DNA of 41,452 nt, from assembly GCA_025353305.1 (NCBI GenBank), contig JANXQX010000115.1, forward strand, positions 1 through 41,452. Reading direction: 5' to 3'. Of the stretch, positions 24,467 through 32,890 are shown one piece after another. The notes under the pieces are model-generated. The model was given only the letters and a program-made list of their open reading frames with translations, made no database searches and had not been told where the DNA came from. The stretch is from Holophagaceae bacterium (GTDB lineage Bacteria; Acidobacteriota; Holophagae; Holophagales; Holophagaceae). Position numbers and translations under genes: made by a program. The first letter of the stretch is position 1. Each line of letters starts with the position of its first letter.

Positions 24467-24522
24467 AGGCGTGGCTCTAAGCGCTGGGAAGGGTTGAACG
24501 TAGATCTGGCCAGGGGAGCGCC

Positions 24523-25392
24523 CTGCGGGACACCAGTTGGGATAACGGAGGCGCCGCCCGGACGGGATCCCGGAAACCCTGGCTCAAATGGGTGCTGATC
24601 GGAGTCGGCGTGGTGTTCGGAGTTCCGATCCTGATGACCGTGGCCTTCGGCAGTCTTACCATGCGCAACCGGGCCCAGCTCTGGCCGGTGATCCGCTCAA
24701 TCCACGCGCGGTTGCAGACTGATGAGAGCGCGAAAGATCTATTCGCGAAGAACCCCGCCTTGGCGAACTCATACACCAATGAAAAGGACTTCCTGGACAC
24801 AGTCCAGGCCTGGCGGTCCAAAGTCGGTGAGCTGCCGGTCCAGGAGCCGCCGAGGGGACCGACTTATTTACCTGGTTCGGATCCTGGCGGAACGGGAGCG
24901 TCCGTGCAGGGCGCCGGTGGCGCCTGGATGCGGGTCGATATACGCGCTGGCGCGTTCGGCGAGCCCGTGCAAAGCGAAGGAATCATCCGCATATTCTTTG
25001 GCGAAGACAAGAAAGCGCTGCGCGCGGCCAGGCAGAAATCCAACAATGTCGGGACTCAGCATAAATGGGAAGATTTCCGGAAAGTGCTGCTGCAATGCGC
25101 CGATGACGCCAGCGCCGCGGCGCTCTACCGGAAGGAACCCGGCCTGCACACCCGCTTCCCAACCGAAGCTGCTTTCCTGGAATCCCTGACCACATTGCGC
25201 CCAGTCTTGGTGAAACTCCCCCTGTCGCTGGAAGAAGGCGCTCATGAATTCAGCATCCACAACATCCATTCGCCCTTCCGGAATTCCAGGGTGTCGACCT
25301 TCAGAACCTCCAACGGACAGGAACTGGTGGTCACCTGGAAGGATGGCCAACTGAGCGTCCTGGAACTGCGCCCGCCGAATCCCCGCAACTAG
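24523..25392 (+). CDS. Membrane-anchored repeat protein, tandem paralogue 1 (CTG start)
   Basis: Unrecognised protein of 289 residues. A short N-terminal tail (RDTSWDNGGAARTGSRKPW) precedes one membrane segment (about residues 22-44); the rest is probably outside the membrane. A motif with Leu/Phe, Lys-x-Pro-x-Leu, Tyr, Phe and Leu-Pro occurs twice (about 72-107 and 199-235), separated by a Gly-rich part (GAGGAWM). The C-terminus is beta-like (FSIHN, VVTWKDGQLS). The start is placed at CTG 24523: AGGGGAG ends 4 bp before it, the position aligns exactly with the ATG of paralogue 2, and both genes are then 870 bp. The GTG at 24592 would delete the conserved tail and cut into the membrane segment. 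Confidence 0.7.
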   Translation: MRDTSWDNGGAARTGSRKPWLKWVLIGVGVVFGVPILMTVAFGSLTMRNRAQLWPVIRSIHARLQTDESAKDLFAKNPALANSYTNEKDFLDTVQAWRSKVGELPVQEPPRGPTYLPGSDPGGTGASVQGAGGAWMRVDIRAGAFGEPVQSEGIIRIFFGEDKKALRAARQKSNNVGTQHKWEDFRKVLLQCADDASAAALYRKEPGLHTRFPTEAAFLESLTTLRPVLVKLPLSLEEGAHEFSIHNIHSPFRNSRVSTFRTSNGQELVVTWKDGQLSVLELRPPNPRN

Positions 25393-25505
25393 GAAATGTC
25401 ATCCCCGGCTTGGATTCAACTTCCCTGATTGCTTGCAAACCTGCCGTTGGGCGAGGTCTCTAAGCGCATGATCGCGCGCTGCGTAGCTCATGTCTGGGGG
25501 GCTCC

Positions 25506-26375
25506 ATGCGGGATGCCGGCTGGGACAATGGAGAGGCAGTGCGGCGTAGCGGCCGGCACCCGTGGCTCAAATGGCTGCTGTTGACGGGTGGAATGTTCGT
25601 CAGCGTTTCCCTGGTCCTCGGCGGCTCGCTTGGCAGCCTGGCCTTCCGCCACCGCACTCAGCTTTGGTCCGCCGTGCGCACCATCCACTCACGGCTGCAA
25701 AGCGACGATGGTGCCAGGGATTTGTTCAAAAAGAACCCGGCCTTGGCCGAACTCTATGCCAACGATCAGCAGTTCGTGGACACGGTCCGCGACTGGCGCC
25801 CCAGGATCGGCGACCTCCCCGCCCAGGAGCCCGCCGAAGGCTCGACCTATTCACCCAACGCCGATCCTGGCGAAGCCAGCGCCTCGATCAAGGGTGCAGG
25901 CGGAGCCTGGATGACGGTGAATATCGAGGGCGGCCCCCTTGCAGGTCCGGTCGAAGGCGAGGGAATCACCCGCATTCTGTTCGGCGAGGATGAGAAGGCT
26001 CTTGAAGCCGCCCGTGAAAAGGCCGGTTCCCTCGAAACCCGGCGGGATTGGGAGGAGTTTCGGAAGGTCATGCTCCAGTGCGGCGACGACACTAAAGCTG
26101 CGGAACTGTACCGCAAAGAACCCGGCCTGCGCGCAGCCTACCACAGTGAATCGGCCTTCCTGGAAGCCGCAAAGGCCTGGCGTCCAACCATCGAAGGCTT
26201 GCCGTCCACGAAGCAGAACGACGCCCATGATTTCAGCATTTATCGGAATGAAACGCCGTTCGGGCGCACCAAGGTATTGACCTTCAAGAACGCCAAAGGC
26301 GAGCACCTGACCGCCAGATGGCGGGATGGCCACCTAAGCGGCCTGGAACTGCGCGCCCCTGGAAAAGCTGGATGA
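25506..26375 (+). CDS. Membrane-anchored repeat protein, tandem paralogue 2
   Basis: Paralogue of the preceding gene, 289 residues, about half identical to it. It has the N-terminal tail MRDAGWDNGEAVRR, a membrane segment (about 22-46), and the repeated motif at about 72-107 (LFKKNPALAELY..FVDTVRDWRPRIGDLP) and 199-235 (LYRKEPGLRAAY..FLEAAKAWRPTIEGLP). A central GAGGAWMTVNI..EGITRILFGEDEKAL segment and a C-terminal beta-like domain follow. A GGGGGG tract lies 4 bp before the ATG. No enzyme motif, lipobox or known domain was recognised. The pair stands between ltaE and a convergent cysteine desulfurase gene, so context gives no function. Confidence 0.82.
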   Translation: MRDAGWDNGEAVRRSGRHPWLKWLLLTGGMFVSVSLVLGGSLGSLAFRHRTQLWSAVRTIHSRLQSDDGARDLFKKNPALAELYANDQQFVDTVRDWRPRIGDLPAQEPAEGSTYSPNADPGEASASIKGAGGAWMTVNIEGGPLAGPVEGEGITRILFGEDEKALEAAREKAGSLETRRDWEEFRKVMLQCGDDTKAAELYRKEPGLRAAYHSESAFLEAAKAWRPTIEGLPSTKQNDAHDFSIYRNETPFGRTKVLTFKNAKGEHLTARWRDGHLSGLELRAPGKAG

Positions 26376-26397
26376 CGTTTCCTCCGCCCACGTACGT

Positions 26398-27549
26398 CTA
26401 GGCCTTGATGAAGGGAGTCGATCTCCGCAGATCCTCCACAAGCCCCGGCAGCATTCCCTGCACAGCTTGAACCTCTTCCAGCGTGGTGTACCGGCTTAGG
26501 GAAACCCGGATCGTCCCCATGGCGAATTCCAAGGGCAACCCCATGGCCCGCAGCACATGGCTTTGTTCTTTCTGCCCCGTGGTGCAGGCGCTGCCAGTGG
26601 AGACGCAGACGCCGCGCTCGCTGAGCTTCAAGAGCAGGGCCTCGCCTTCGAGGCCCTTGAAACTCAGGAAGGACGTATTGGGAAGGCGCGGCGAACCGGC
26701 ACCGTTGATGTGGACGCCAGGGATGTCCGATTGAATGGCCGATTCAAGCCGATCCCGCAACGCGCCGGTGGCCGCCACCTGGGGAAGATGATCCACCGCC
26801 AGTTCACAGGCTTTGCCGAGTCCGACGATGCCGGGCACATTCTCGGTTCCGCCGCGCCGCCCGCGCTCCTGGTGGCCCCCCAGCATGAAGGGTTTCAATC
26901 GCAGTCCCCGCCGGATGAACAAGGCGCCTGTGCCTTTCGGTCCGTGGAATTTGTGGCCGCTGAAATTCAGCAGGTCAATGGGCAATTGGGAGAGATCCAA
27001 CGCCACTTTTCCAATGGCCTGGGTGGCATCCACGTGCAGCAGGGCGCCCCTCTCCTTGACGATTTGGGCCACTTTCTCCATTGGAAACAGGACGCCGCTC
27101 TCGTTGTTGGCGGCCATGAGGGAGACCAGTGCCGTGTCGGGCCGGATGGATGCTTCCAGCCCTGCCAGATCCAATTGTCCTTCGCCATCCACACCCAAGA
27201 TGTTGATCTCGGCGCCCTTCAGCTTCAGCCACTCGCAGACTGCCAAGACCGCCGGGTGTTCCACTGCGCTGATGATGAGATGCCGCTTCTTTGGGAGGCC
27301 TTCGAACACACCCCGAAAGGCGTGGTTGATGCCCTCGGTGCCACCACTGTTGAAAAGAACCTCGGCTGGGGAACAGCCCAGCATGGCGGCCACTTGGTCC
27401 CGCGATTGCACCACCGCGCCTTCACTCAAGTGCCCCAGCACATGGCCTGAACCTGCGTTGCCGTAGCTTTCCCGCAGGAAGGGCAACATCGCATCCAGGG
27501 CCTCGGGGGCAAGCCGCGTCGTAGCGTTGTTGTCCAGATAGGTGATCAT
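26398..27549 (-). CDS. Cysteine desulfurase (NifS/IscS family)
   Basis: PLP enzyme that removes sulfur from cysteine to a persulfide for Fe-S clusters or tRNA thiolation. From the ATG at 27549 it is 383 residues and starts ITYLDNNATTR. His98 (VEHPAV), Asp174 and Gln177 (HVDATQ), the PLP Lys200 (SGHKFHGPKG) and the persulfide Cys322 (STGSACTTG) are all present. The Cys loop places it in the NifS/IscS group rather than SufS. The frame is open to 27711, but the extra residues have no family match. No iscU, nifU or iscR gene is adjacent, so it may serve thiolation or a separate Fe-S scaffold. Confidence 0.93.
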   Translation of the reverse strand: MITYLDNNATTRLAPEALDAMLPFLRESYGNAGSGHVLGHLSEGAVVQSRDQVAAMLGCSPAEVLFNSGGTEGINHAFRGVFEGLPKKRHLIISAVEHPAVLAVCEWLKLKGAEINILGVDGEGQLDLAGLEASIRPDTALVSLMAANNESGVLFPMEKVAQIVKERGALLHVDATQAIGKVALDLSQLPIDLLNFSGHKFHGPKGTGALFIRRGLRLKPFMLGGHQERGRRGGTENVPGIVGLGKACELAVDHLPQVAATGALRDRLESAIQSDIPGVHINGAGSPRLPNTSFLSFKGLEGEALLLKLSERGVCVSTGSACTTGQKEQSHVLRAMGLPLEFAMGTIRVSLSRYTTLEEVQAVQGMLPGLVEDLRRSTPFIKA

Positions 27550-27861
27550 GACTCCAGCATCAGCTGAATTGGCATATCCCGTCCATCTCACGGGGAGAAA
27601 CGGATTCGTTCCTGGGGTAGGAATTCTTGTCCAGAATATTCCCAACTCCCTCCACGGAATCGGTGGCAAACCGGTGATCTCCAAATCCATTAAGAGGCCC
27701 AGTGGACCCACTCGGACGGCCCATGGAACCCCTGAGCCCCTCCAGGAATAGAATTGAGTACAAAATCACCGAAAATCCGGGGGTTCCACCGCTACTCTAT
27801 AGCGTATGGATTGGTCTCCAGGTGTTGGAGTCCGAGCGATCCCACCCGGAGGAACCATTCA
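27550..27861. other. Divergent intergenic region, desulfurase / lipoprotein operon
   Basis: 312 bp between two divergent starts. It must contain promoters for the cysteine desulfurase and the lipoprotein-resB-ccsA operon, but no sigma-70 pair with good spacing was found. An imperfect inverted repeat with 5-bp arms (GGAAT...ATTCC) lies at about 27625-27647. Both flanking open frames extend into it without starts or family similarity. Confidence 0.5.
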
Positions 27862-28518
27862 TTGCGACTGAGAAGCATTACCCCTGCCGCAGCGCTCCTG
27901 TCCTTGACCCGCAAGCCACTGATCATTTCAACAGTCCCCATGCTTCTGCTGGCCATCGGATGCCGACGGGACGAAGCAACCCGTTACCGCGTCCCCAAGG
28001 AAGCTGCGGCACCAGCAGGCATGCCCGCAGCTTCTGCGGCCCTGCCACCCCCGGGGATGGGCGCTCCCGGCGATGTGCCTACCCCACCCCGGCCCACTGG
28101 CCAAGGCGCCCTGAAATGGACGCTTCCCCAGGGCTGGACCGAGGGGGAGGCCGGCGGCATGCGCTATGCCACGCTGAAGCCCCCCGTCCAAGGAAAGGTG
28201 GAAGCCACCGTGGTGGTGCTCCCGGGAGTCGCGGGCGGCGAACTCAGCAACGTCAATCGCTGGCGCGGCCAGATCGGGCTCGGCCCCATTGACGAGAAGG
28301 CCCTTGCGGCCGCCCGCAAACCCATCAAGTCGAAGGCTGGTGCAGTCTCCGTATTCGACTTCACCAGCGAGGGCCAGGCCAAGACCCGCATGGTGGCAGG
28401 TCTGATCTCCACAAGCGACGGCAACACCTGGTTCCTGAAGCTCGTGGGTGACGCGGTGCCTGTCGCGAAAGCCGAGCCGGACTTCATGCGTATCATCGGG
28501 AGCCTTCACCTTGACTAA
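27862..28518 (+). CDS. Lipoprotein upstream of resB/ccsA
   Basis: 218-residue protein. A signal segment ends in the lipobox AIGC (Cys34), followed by a Pro/Ala-rich linker (about 45-85). A C-terminal globular domain (about 85-218) begins LKWTLPQGWTEGEAGGMRYATL and ends PDFMRIIGSLHLD, an organisation like PsbP-type or other lipoproteins of this size. It is not a recognised family. The start is TTG at 27862, with GGAGGA ending 8 bp upstream; the frame from 27754 has no such site. Its stop overlaps the resB start by 8 bp, so it belongs to the cytochrome c maturation operon and may sit on the membrane near the haem pathway. Confidence 0.75.
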   Translation: MRLRSITPAAALLSLTRKPLIISTVPMLLLAIGCRRDEATRYRVPKEAAAPAGMPAASAALPPPGMGAPGDVPTPPRPTGQGALKWTLPQGWTEGEAGGMRYATLKPPVQGKVEATVVVLPGVAGGELSNVNRWRGQIGLGPIDEKALAAARKPIKSKAGAVSVFDFTSEGQAKTRMVAGLISTSDGNTWFLKLVGDAVPVAKAEPDFMRIIGSLHLD

Positions 28519-29671
28519 CAAATACCTACTGAAAGCCTGGGACTTCATTTCGTCCTTCCAGCTCACCATCGCCTCCCTGGCCTTGCTCATGGTGCTGGTG
28601 GTGCTCTGCACGCTGGCCCAGGTGCCCTTGGGCACTTACGGGGCTGTCAACATGTACATGCGCAGCATTTTGGTGTGGTGGGGCCCCGAAGGGTCAACCT
28701 GGATCATTCCGGTATTTCCAGGTGGAACCCTTGTGGGCCTGGTACTGACCTTGAACCTAATCGCATCCACCGTGAAACGCCTTCAATTCTCATGGGCCAA
28801 GGCGGGCCTTTGGCTTGTGCACTTGGGCTTGATCCTGTTGGTGTCGGGGGAATTCGTATCCGCTGCGTTGCAGGTGGACGATCGGATGGCCATCGAGCAG
28901 GGCCAGACCGTCAACTTCGTGGAGAGCTACCGAGCAACCGAACTCGTGCTCGTGGACGTGACGGATCCGACTTTCGATGAGGTCTTCGCGGTTCCAACAA
29001 CCCTGCTGGAGAAAAAAAGCTCGGTGAGCCTGCCGGGCACTTCCATCACGCTGAACGTGAAGCGCTTTTTCCCGAACGCCGCATTGGCGGACCGGGGCCC
29101 CACAGACCCCCCATCCATCGCCACCGCCGGCGTTGGCCCCAGCGTCAAGATCGAAGAACGGGCTGTTGTGTCCTCCGATAATGAGTTGAACAACACGTCT
29201 GTTTTCGTTGAACCCGTTGTGGCAGGTCGCAGCTATGGCGTCTGGCTGGTGTCCATAGCCCTGGGCGCACCCCAATCCTTCATCCATGAAGGTCACAGCT
29301 ACGTGATGTCCATCCGCCCCACACGCCACTACCTGCCCTATGCGCTGACCTTGAAAAAATTCAGCCACGACAAGTACCCCGGGACTGATATTCCCAAAAA
29401 TTTCTCCAGCCTTGTGCAGATCTCCAATCCGGCCAAAGGAGAGGCGCGCGACGTCCTCATCTACATGAACCAGCCCCTGCGCTATGAAGGCCGGACCTTC
29501 TACCAGGCCAGCTTCGGCAAGGGGGACACTCTTTCCATCCTGCAGGTTGTCGAGAATCCAGGCTGGCTGCTGCCCTATATTTCCTGCGTCCTGGTGACCA
29601 TAGGTCTCCTGGTGCACTTCGCCATCATGCTGCGCCGTTCACTCAAGCGACGGCAGGAGAAGGTGTCATGA
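28511..29671 (+). CDS. resB: Cytochrome c biogenesis protein ResB
   Basis: ResB/Ccs1 half of the system II cytochrome c synthetase, which delivers haem and reduced apocytochrome at the outer face of the membrane. 386 residues: membrane segments at about 16-36, 65-85 and 98-118, a large outside domain (about 120-345), and a last segment (about 350-372). Hallmarks are WDFISSFQLTIASL, VPLGTYG and the late RYEGRTFYQASF. The start is TTG at 28511 with GGGAG 8 bp upstream, overlapping the lipoprotein stop; the ATG at 28448 lies inside the preceding gene. It overlaps ccsA by 4 bp (ATGA). Confidence 0.93.
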   Translation: MTNKYLLKAWDFISSFQLTIASLALLMVLVVLCTLAQVPLGTYGAVNMYMRSILVWWGPEGSTWIIPVFPGGTLVGLVLTLNLIASTVKRLQFSWAKAGLWLVHLGLILLVSGEFVSAALQVDDRMAIEQGQTVNFVESYRATELVLVDVTDPTFDEVFAVPTTLLEKKSSVSLPGTSITLNVKRFFPNAALADRGPTDPPSIATAGVGPSVKIEERAVVSSDNELNNTSVFVEPVVAGRSYGVWLVSIALGAPQSFIHEGHSYVMSIRPTRHYLPYALTLKKFSHDKYPGTDIPKNFSSLVQISNPAKGEARDVLIYMNQPLRYEGRTFYQASFGKGDTLSILQVVENPGWLLPYISCVLVTIGLLVHFAIMLRRSLKRRQEKVS

Positions 29672-31431
29672 AACTCACCAAATTCTTTCCCTGGATCGTG
29701 GGTGCTGTGGCTCTGGCCGCGGCCCTTTTCATGGCCATGCCGCAGGGCAAGGTCAACGGGTTCGACCTGAACGCTTTCGCCCGGCTCCCCATCCTGGAAG
29801 GGGGCCGCGTGAAGCCCCTGGATTCCGTGGCCAGGAACACCCTGCTCCTGATCCGCAGCCAGCAGAGCTTCCGTTTCGAGGGCAAGACGATCAGCGCCGA
29901 TCAATGGGCCCTGGACCTGATGTTCCGGCCCGAAGTGGCCGATCGCCAGCCGGTGTTCGTCATCAATGATCCCGACGTGCTTGGCCTTATCGGCCTGAAG
30001 CAGACCTCGGTGCGCTACTTCAGCTTCGAGACGCTGGCTCCGCACATCGATGAACTCGAGAAGCAGGCCAAGGTCGCCCAGCCGATCGATGCCAAGAAGC
30101 GCACGCGCTTCCAGTCCGCCGTCGTAAATCTTTTCGAACGCGTCTACATGTATTTCCGGCTGAAGAACACCCTGCAGCTTTCGGGGACTCCCGGCCTTGC
30201 GGTTCAGATGCAGGCTGTGGCCGCCCCCCAGGCCGCGGAAATGCATAGTGCCCTGGCCCAACTTGCCATGTTCCGGATCCTGCCCCCCCTCGCAGGGCAA
30301 AAGGAGGAAGCCTGGCAGAGTGTCGGCGAAAATTTGCAGGCCGGCGCCATGGGCCAACCCCTCCATCCGGGCCTTGCGCCCCTGTCCCGCATCGCGTCAG
30401 CTTACGGCGCGCAGGACGCCGCAGCCTTCAACAGCGGCGTCGCCGAATTCCAGGGAATCGTTACAAGCCTTCGGCCTGAAGCCATGAGCCACGCAAATAA
30501 CGAGATCACGTTCAATCGCGCGCAGCCGTTCTATGTGGGCATGGTGATCTACGTCCTGGCCTTGCTGACGATCTTCGTCTCCTGGATCTGGAAGGGGGAG
30601 CTGCTTCAGCCCGCCGCCTTCTCTTTACTGCTGGTGAGCGCTTTCGTGCACACCTGCGGCCTGGCTTTCCGCATCATCCTGCAGGGCCGTCCGCCGGTAA
30701 CCAATCTCTACTCCTCCGCGGTATTCGTGGGCTGGGGTGCGGTGATCCTGGGCATCGTTCTGGAGCGGATGTACAAGAAAGGGTTCGGAACCGCCGTGGC
30801 CACCGCCGCGGGTTTCGGGTCGCTCATCATCGCCCAGCATCTGGCCGAGGGCGACACCATGGAGATGATGCGCGCAGTGCTGGATTCCAACTTCTGGCTG
30901 GCCACCCACGTGGTGACCATCACGATCGGCTACAGCGGAACGTTCCTGGCCGGCGCCATTGCCATCGCCTACACCCTGTGGAAGCACATCGCCCCGGATC
31001 CCGACCCCGAGACCGGCAAGGCTCTTGTCGGCATGGCCTACGGCATCATCTGCTTCTCGCTGCTGTTCAGTTTCGTGGGCACCGTGCTGGGCGGCATCTG
31101 GGCGGATCAGTCCTGGGGCCGGTTCTGGGGCTGGGATCCGAAGGAGAATGGCGCCCTGCTCATCGTGCTTTGGAACGCGATCATCCTGCATGCCCGCTGG
31201 TCCGGCATCGCCCGGGACCGCGGCATCATGACCATGGCCATCTTCGGCAACGTGATCACCAGCCTCTCCTGGTTCGGCGTGAACATGCTCGGGGTGGGCC
31301 TGCACTCCTACGGCTTCATGGATGAAGCTTTCGTGGCCCTCATGAGCTTCATCGCCTCCCAGGGAATCCTGATGGGCCTCTGCATGATGCCCAGGCGCTT
31401 CCAGTTCCAGAAGCCCGCCGCCAAGGCCTGA
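29668..31431 (+). CDS. ccsA: Cytochrome c biogenesis protein CcsA/ResC
   Basis: Haem-handling partner of ResB. 587 residues, with an extended N-terminal outside region (about 35-275) between the first membrane segment and the CcsA core, then about eight membrane segments. The WWD haem-binding motif WADQSWGRFWGWDPKENGAL is at about residues 475-495, and external His residues (FVHTCGL, THVVTI, GLHSYG) are potential haem ligands. This is the layout of fused or long CcsA proteins. With ResB it should form a working system II; the thiol-reducing parts (CcdA, CcsX/ResA) are not in this window. Confidence 0.94.
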   Translation: MKLTKFFPWIVGAVALAAALFMAMPQGKVNGFDLNAFARLPILEGGRVKPLDSVARNTLLLIRSQQSFRFEGKTISADQWALDLMFRPEVADRQPVFVINDPDVLGLIGLKQTSVRYFSFETLAPHIDELEKQAKVAQPIDAKKRTRFQSAVVNLFERVYMYFRLKNTLQLSGTPGLAVQMQAVAAPQAAEMHSALAQLAMFRILPPLAGQKEEAWQSVGENLQAGAMGQPLHPGLAPLSRIASAYGAQDAAAFNSGVAEFQGIVTSLRPEAMSHANNEITFNRAQPFYVGMVIYVLALLTIFVSWIWKGELLQPAAFSLLLVSAFVHTCGLAFRIILQGRPPVTNLYSSAVFVGWGAVILGIVLERMYKKGFGTAVATAAGFGSLIIAQHLAEGDTMEMMRAVLDSNFWLATHVVTITIGYSGTFLAGAIAIAYTLWKHIAPDPDPETGKALVGMAYGIICFSLLFSFVGTVLGGIWADQSWGRFWGWDPKENGALLIVLWNAIILHARWSGIARDRGIMTMAIFGNVITSLSWFGVNMLGVGLHSYGFMDEAFVALMSFIASQGILMGLCMMPRRFQFQKPAAKA

Positions 31432-31440
31432 TCGCCCGCA

Positions 31441-32145
31441 TCACATGGCTGCGTGCAGGATGGCGATGCGATGCTCAAGAACAGCGGTGGGTTCGCGGCG
31501 CAAGTGGCCGAGCATGGCTTCTCCACAGAGATAGCCCAATACCCGTTCTGCTTCTGTTGAAGAGGGGAAACGCAGTTCCGTGTTGACTACCTCCACCAGG
31601 CGAAATCCCTCGCGCTCCATCATGTGGCGAAGGCGAAGCCCGTCCTCCCCGCCTCTCCCCCGGTAGTTTTGGAACTGGCTGTCCCAGTGGTTTTCCAGCA
31701 GCCACATCCCGCATCCCGGACCCGGACGGAGGACCCGGGAAGCCTCCTTCAGGACACGGTCCCGGATCTCCTCACGAAGGTTCACGACCACCCACGCAGC
31801 AAGCACGACATCCACGCTGCCCGATCGAAGCGGCAGCGCCTGGCCTCGGGCTCTCAACAATACTGGAGGAACGGGCAGGCCGGCGAATGACTTGCGGGCC
31901 AGGTTCAACATGGAAGGGCTGGGCTCCACACCCAGGTAGAGGCCCGCCTGCGGCGCCAGTTCGCGGGTATAGCGCCCCGTTCCGCAGCCCAGTTCTAGCA
32001 CGGTGCGGCCCGGCAATGAGACATGGGCCAGAAGGCGCCTGGCCACCAGTCCATCGGGATCTTCGGCCCGGGAAAATGCTTCGAAGATTTCCGGCGCCTC
32101 GCGGTAGGCACGGTCCCAGTTTTCTTTTGACCTAAGTTCATTCAT
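31441..32145 (-). CDS. SAM-dependent methyltransferase (class I)
   Basis: 234 residues with a Rossmann methyltransferase fold. Motif I is VLELGCGTGRY (about 49-59), the acidic end of the second strand is GVEPSPSM, and SVDVVLAAWVVVNL corresponds to the post-III region. The N-terminus ENWDRAYREAP and the RHMMEREGFRLVEV part resemble the methyltransferase type 11 group. The substrate is unknown. It starts 8 bp after the toxin gene stop on the same strand, without a clear Shine-Dalgarno, so it may be read from the toxin-antitoxin transcript. It converges on ccsA with 9 bp between the stops. Confidence 0.88.
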   Translation of the reverse strand: MNELRSKENWDRAYREAPEIFEAFSRAEDPDGLVARRLLAHVSLPGRTVLELGCGTGRYTRELAPQAGLYLGVEPSPSMLNLARKSFAGLPVPPVLLRARGQALPLRSGSVDVVLAAWVVVNLREEIRDRVLKEASRVLRPGPGCGMWLLENHWDSQFQNYRGRGGEDGLRLRHMMEREGFRLVEVVNTELRFPSSTEAERVLGYLCGEAMLGHLRREPTAVLEHRIAILHAAM

Positions 32146-32153
32146 TTCGATTT

Positions 32154-32597
32154 TCAGACGCTGGAATAACCCAGGGCAGCAACAGCAATTTCGGGTGAAA
32201 GGATCTGCGGTATTGCAATCTTTCCGAAGTGTTTGGAATCCCTGGTCACCAGCACGGGAATGCCGGCCTCAAGAGCGGCGGCAACCTGGATTCCATCCTC
32301 CAGGTCACCAAGCCCCAGGCGGAACGCCTGCTCGATCACCCGTGCGGTCACATCCGCCAAGCGAATGCGTTGAAGCAGGATTTCAAGTTTTATAGTGGCT
32401 TTCCGGGCCGAGTCCTTTTGGCGGATCAAATAGAAGATCGTAGGCACGGTGTTTGCTGCAATGAACAGATCCACCTTCTCCTGTAGTTCGGCCTGGAATA
32501 ATGCTTTGGCTTGGGGATACCAAGGTTGACGTTGCTGTAGATAATCCAGCAGCACGTTGATATCCAGCATGTACCTAGGCTTGCGTGCTGGTTTCAT
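32154..32597 (-). CDS. PIN-domain ribonuclease toxin (VapC-like)
   Basis: 147-residue PIN-fold RNase. The acidic metal-binding residues are visible: Asp12 in YMLDINVLLDYL, then Asp98, Glu100 and Asp101 in GDLEDGIQ, and Asp120 in VTRDSKHF. Such toxins cut specific RNAs, often tRNA or rRNA, when the antitoxin is degraded. The start overlaps the antitoxin stop by 4 bp, the usual coupled order (antitoxin first). No sign of decay. The target RNA cannot be predicted. Confidence 0.88.
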   Translation of the reverse strand: MKPARKPRYMLDINVLLDYLQQRQPWYPQAKALFQAELQEKVDLFIAANTVPTIFYLIRQKDSARKATIKLEILLQRIRLADVTARVIEQAFRLGLGDLEDGIQVAAALEAGIPVLVTRDSKHFGKIAIPQILSPEIAVAALGYSSV

Positions 32598-32875
32598 CGG
32601 GCGAGCCTTGCCTCTTGTTGGGCCTTGCGCAGTTCCTTCTTGTCAAGGTCAGGCCATCCAGCGAGGAGGCCATCCAATGGGTCGCTCTCATCCAATTCTG
32701 TGCTTACCTCCCGCCCCTGAATGGTCTGCTCGAGGGCACCCAGGAGATCATTCACCACCTGGGAGAGCGAGGTGTTGAGGCCATCAGCATAACGATGGCC
32801 AAAAGCCAGCCTGGCCGGCGCGAGACTTAAATTAGTGGGGCGCTTCTGCTTCGGAGCGGGTACGGCGGCAGGCAT
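32594..32875 (-). CDS. Antitoxin of the PIN-toxin module
   Basis: 93 residues. The basic N-terminus (PAPKQKRPTNLSL) is followed by an Ala-rich helical segment and GLNTSLSQVVNDLLGALEQ, a ribbon-helix-helix-like pattern as in DUF6364-type antitoxins. The acidic C-terminal half (ELDESDPLDGLLAGWPDLDKKELRKAQ) should wrap the toxin. The ATG at 32875 is chosen because AAGGAG lies 7 bp upstream; the frame to 32908 is a poor alternative. A 10-bp-arm inverted repeat just upstream may be its operator. Confidence 0.78.
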   Translation of the reverse strand: MPAAVPAPKQKRPTNLSLAPARLAFGHRYADGLNTSLSQVVNDLLGALEQTIQGREVSTELDESDPLDGLLAGWPDLDKKELRKAQQEARLAR

Positions 32876-32890
32876 GGGAATTCTCCTTAA

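Larger units (their letters stand above)
24475..26375 (+). repeat. Tandem duplication of a 918-bp unit
   Basis: Unit 1 (24475-25392) and unit 2 (25458-26375) both start with CTCTAAGCGC, carry the gene start 48 bp later, and end at the stop codon. Both are exactly 918 bp. The 48-bp leaders agree at about 30 positions, and the proteins are about half identical, without visible gaps over at least the first 100 residues. This shows a divergent old tandem duplication including the leader. Confidence 0.85.

Noticed and set aside
24592..24594. GTG as the start of tandem paralogue 1
   Set aside because: It would remove a tail conserved with paralogue 2 and cut into the membrane segment, and it lacks an equivalent Shine-Dalgarno; CTG 24523 explains the data better.
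27550..27711. N-terminal extension of the cysteine desulfurase
   Set aside because: The extra 54 residues do not match the family N-terminus, which begins at ITYLDNNATT.
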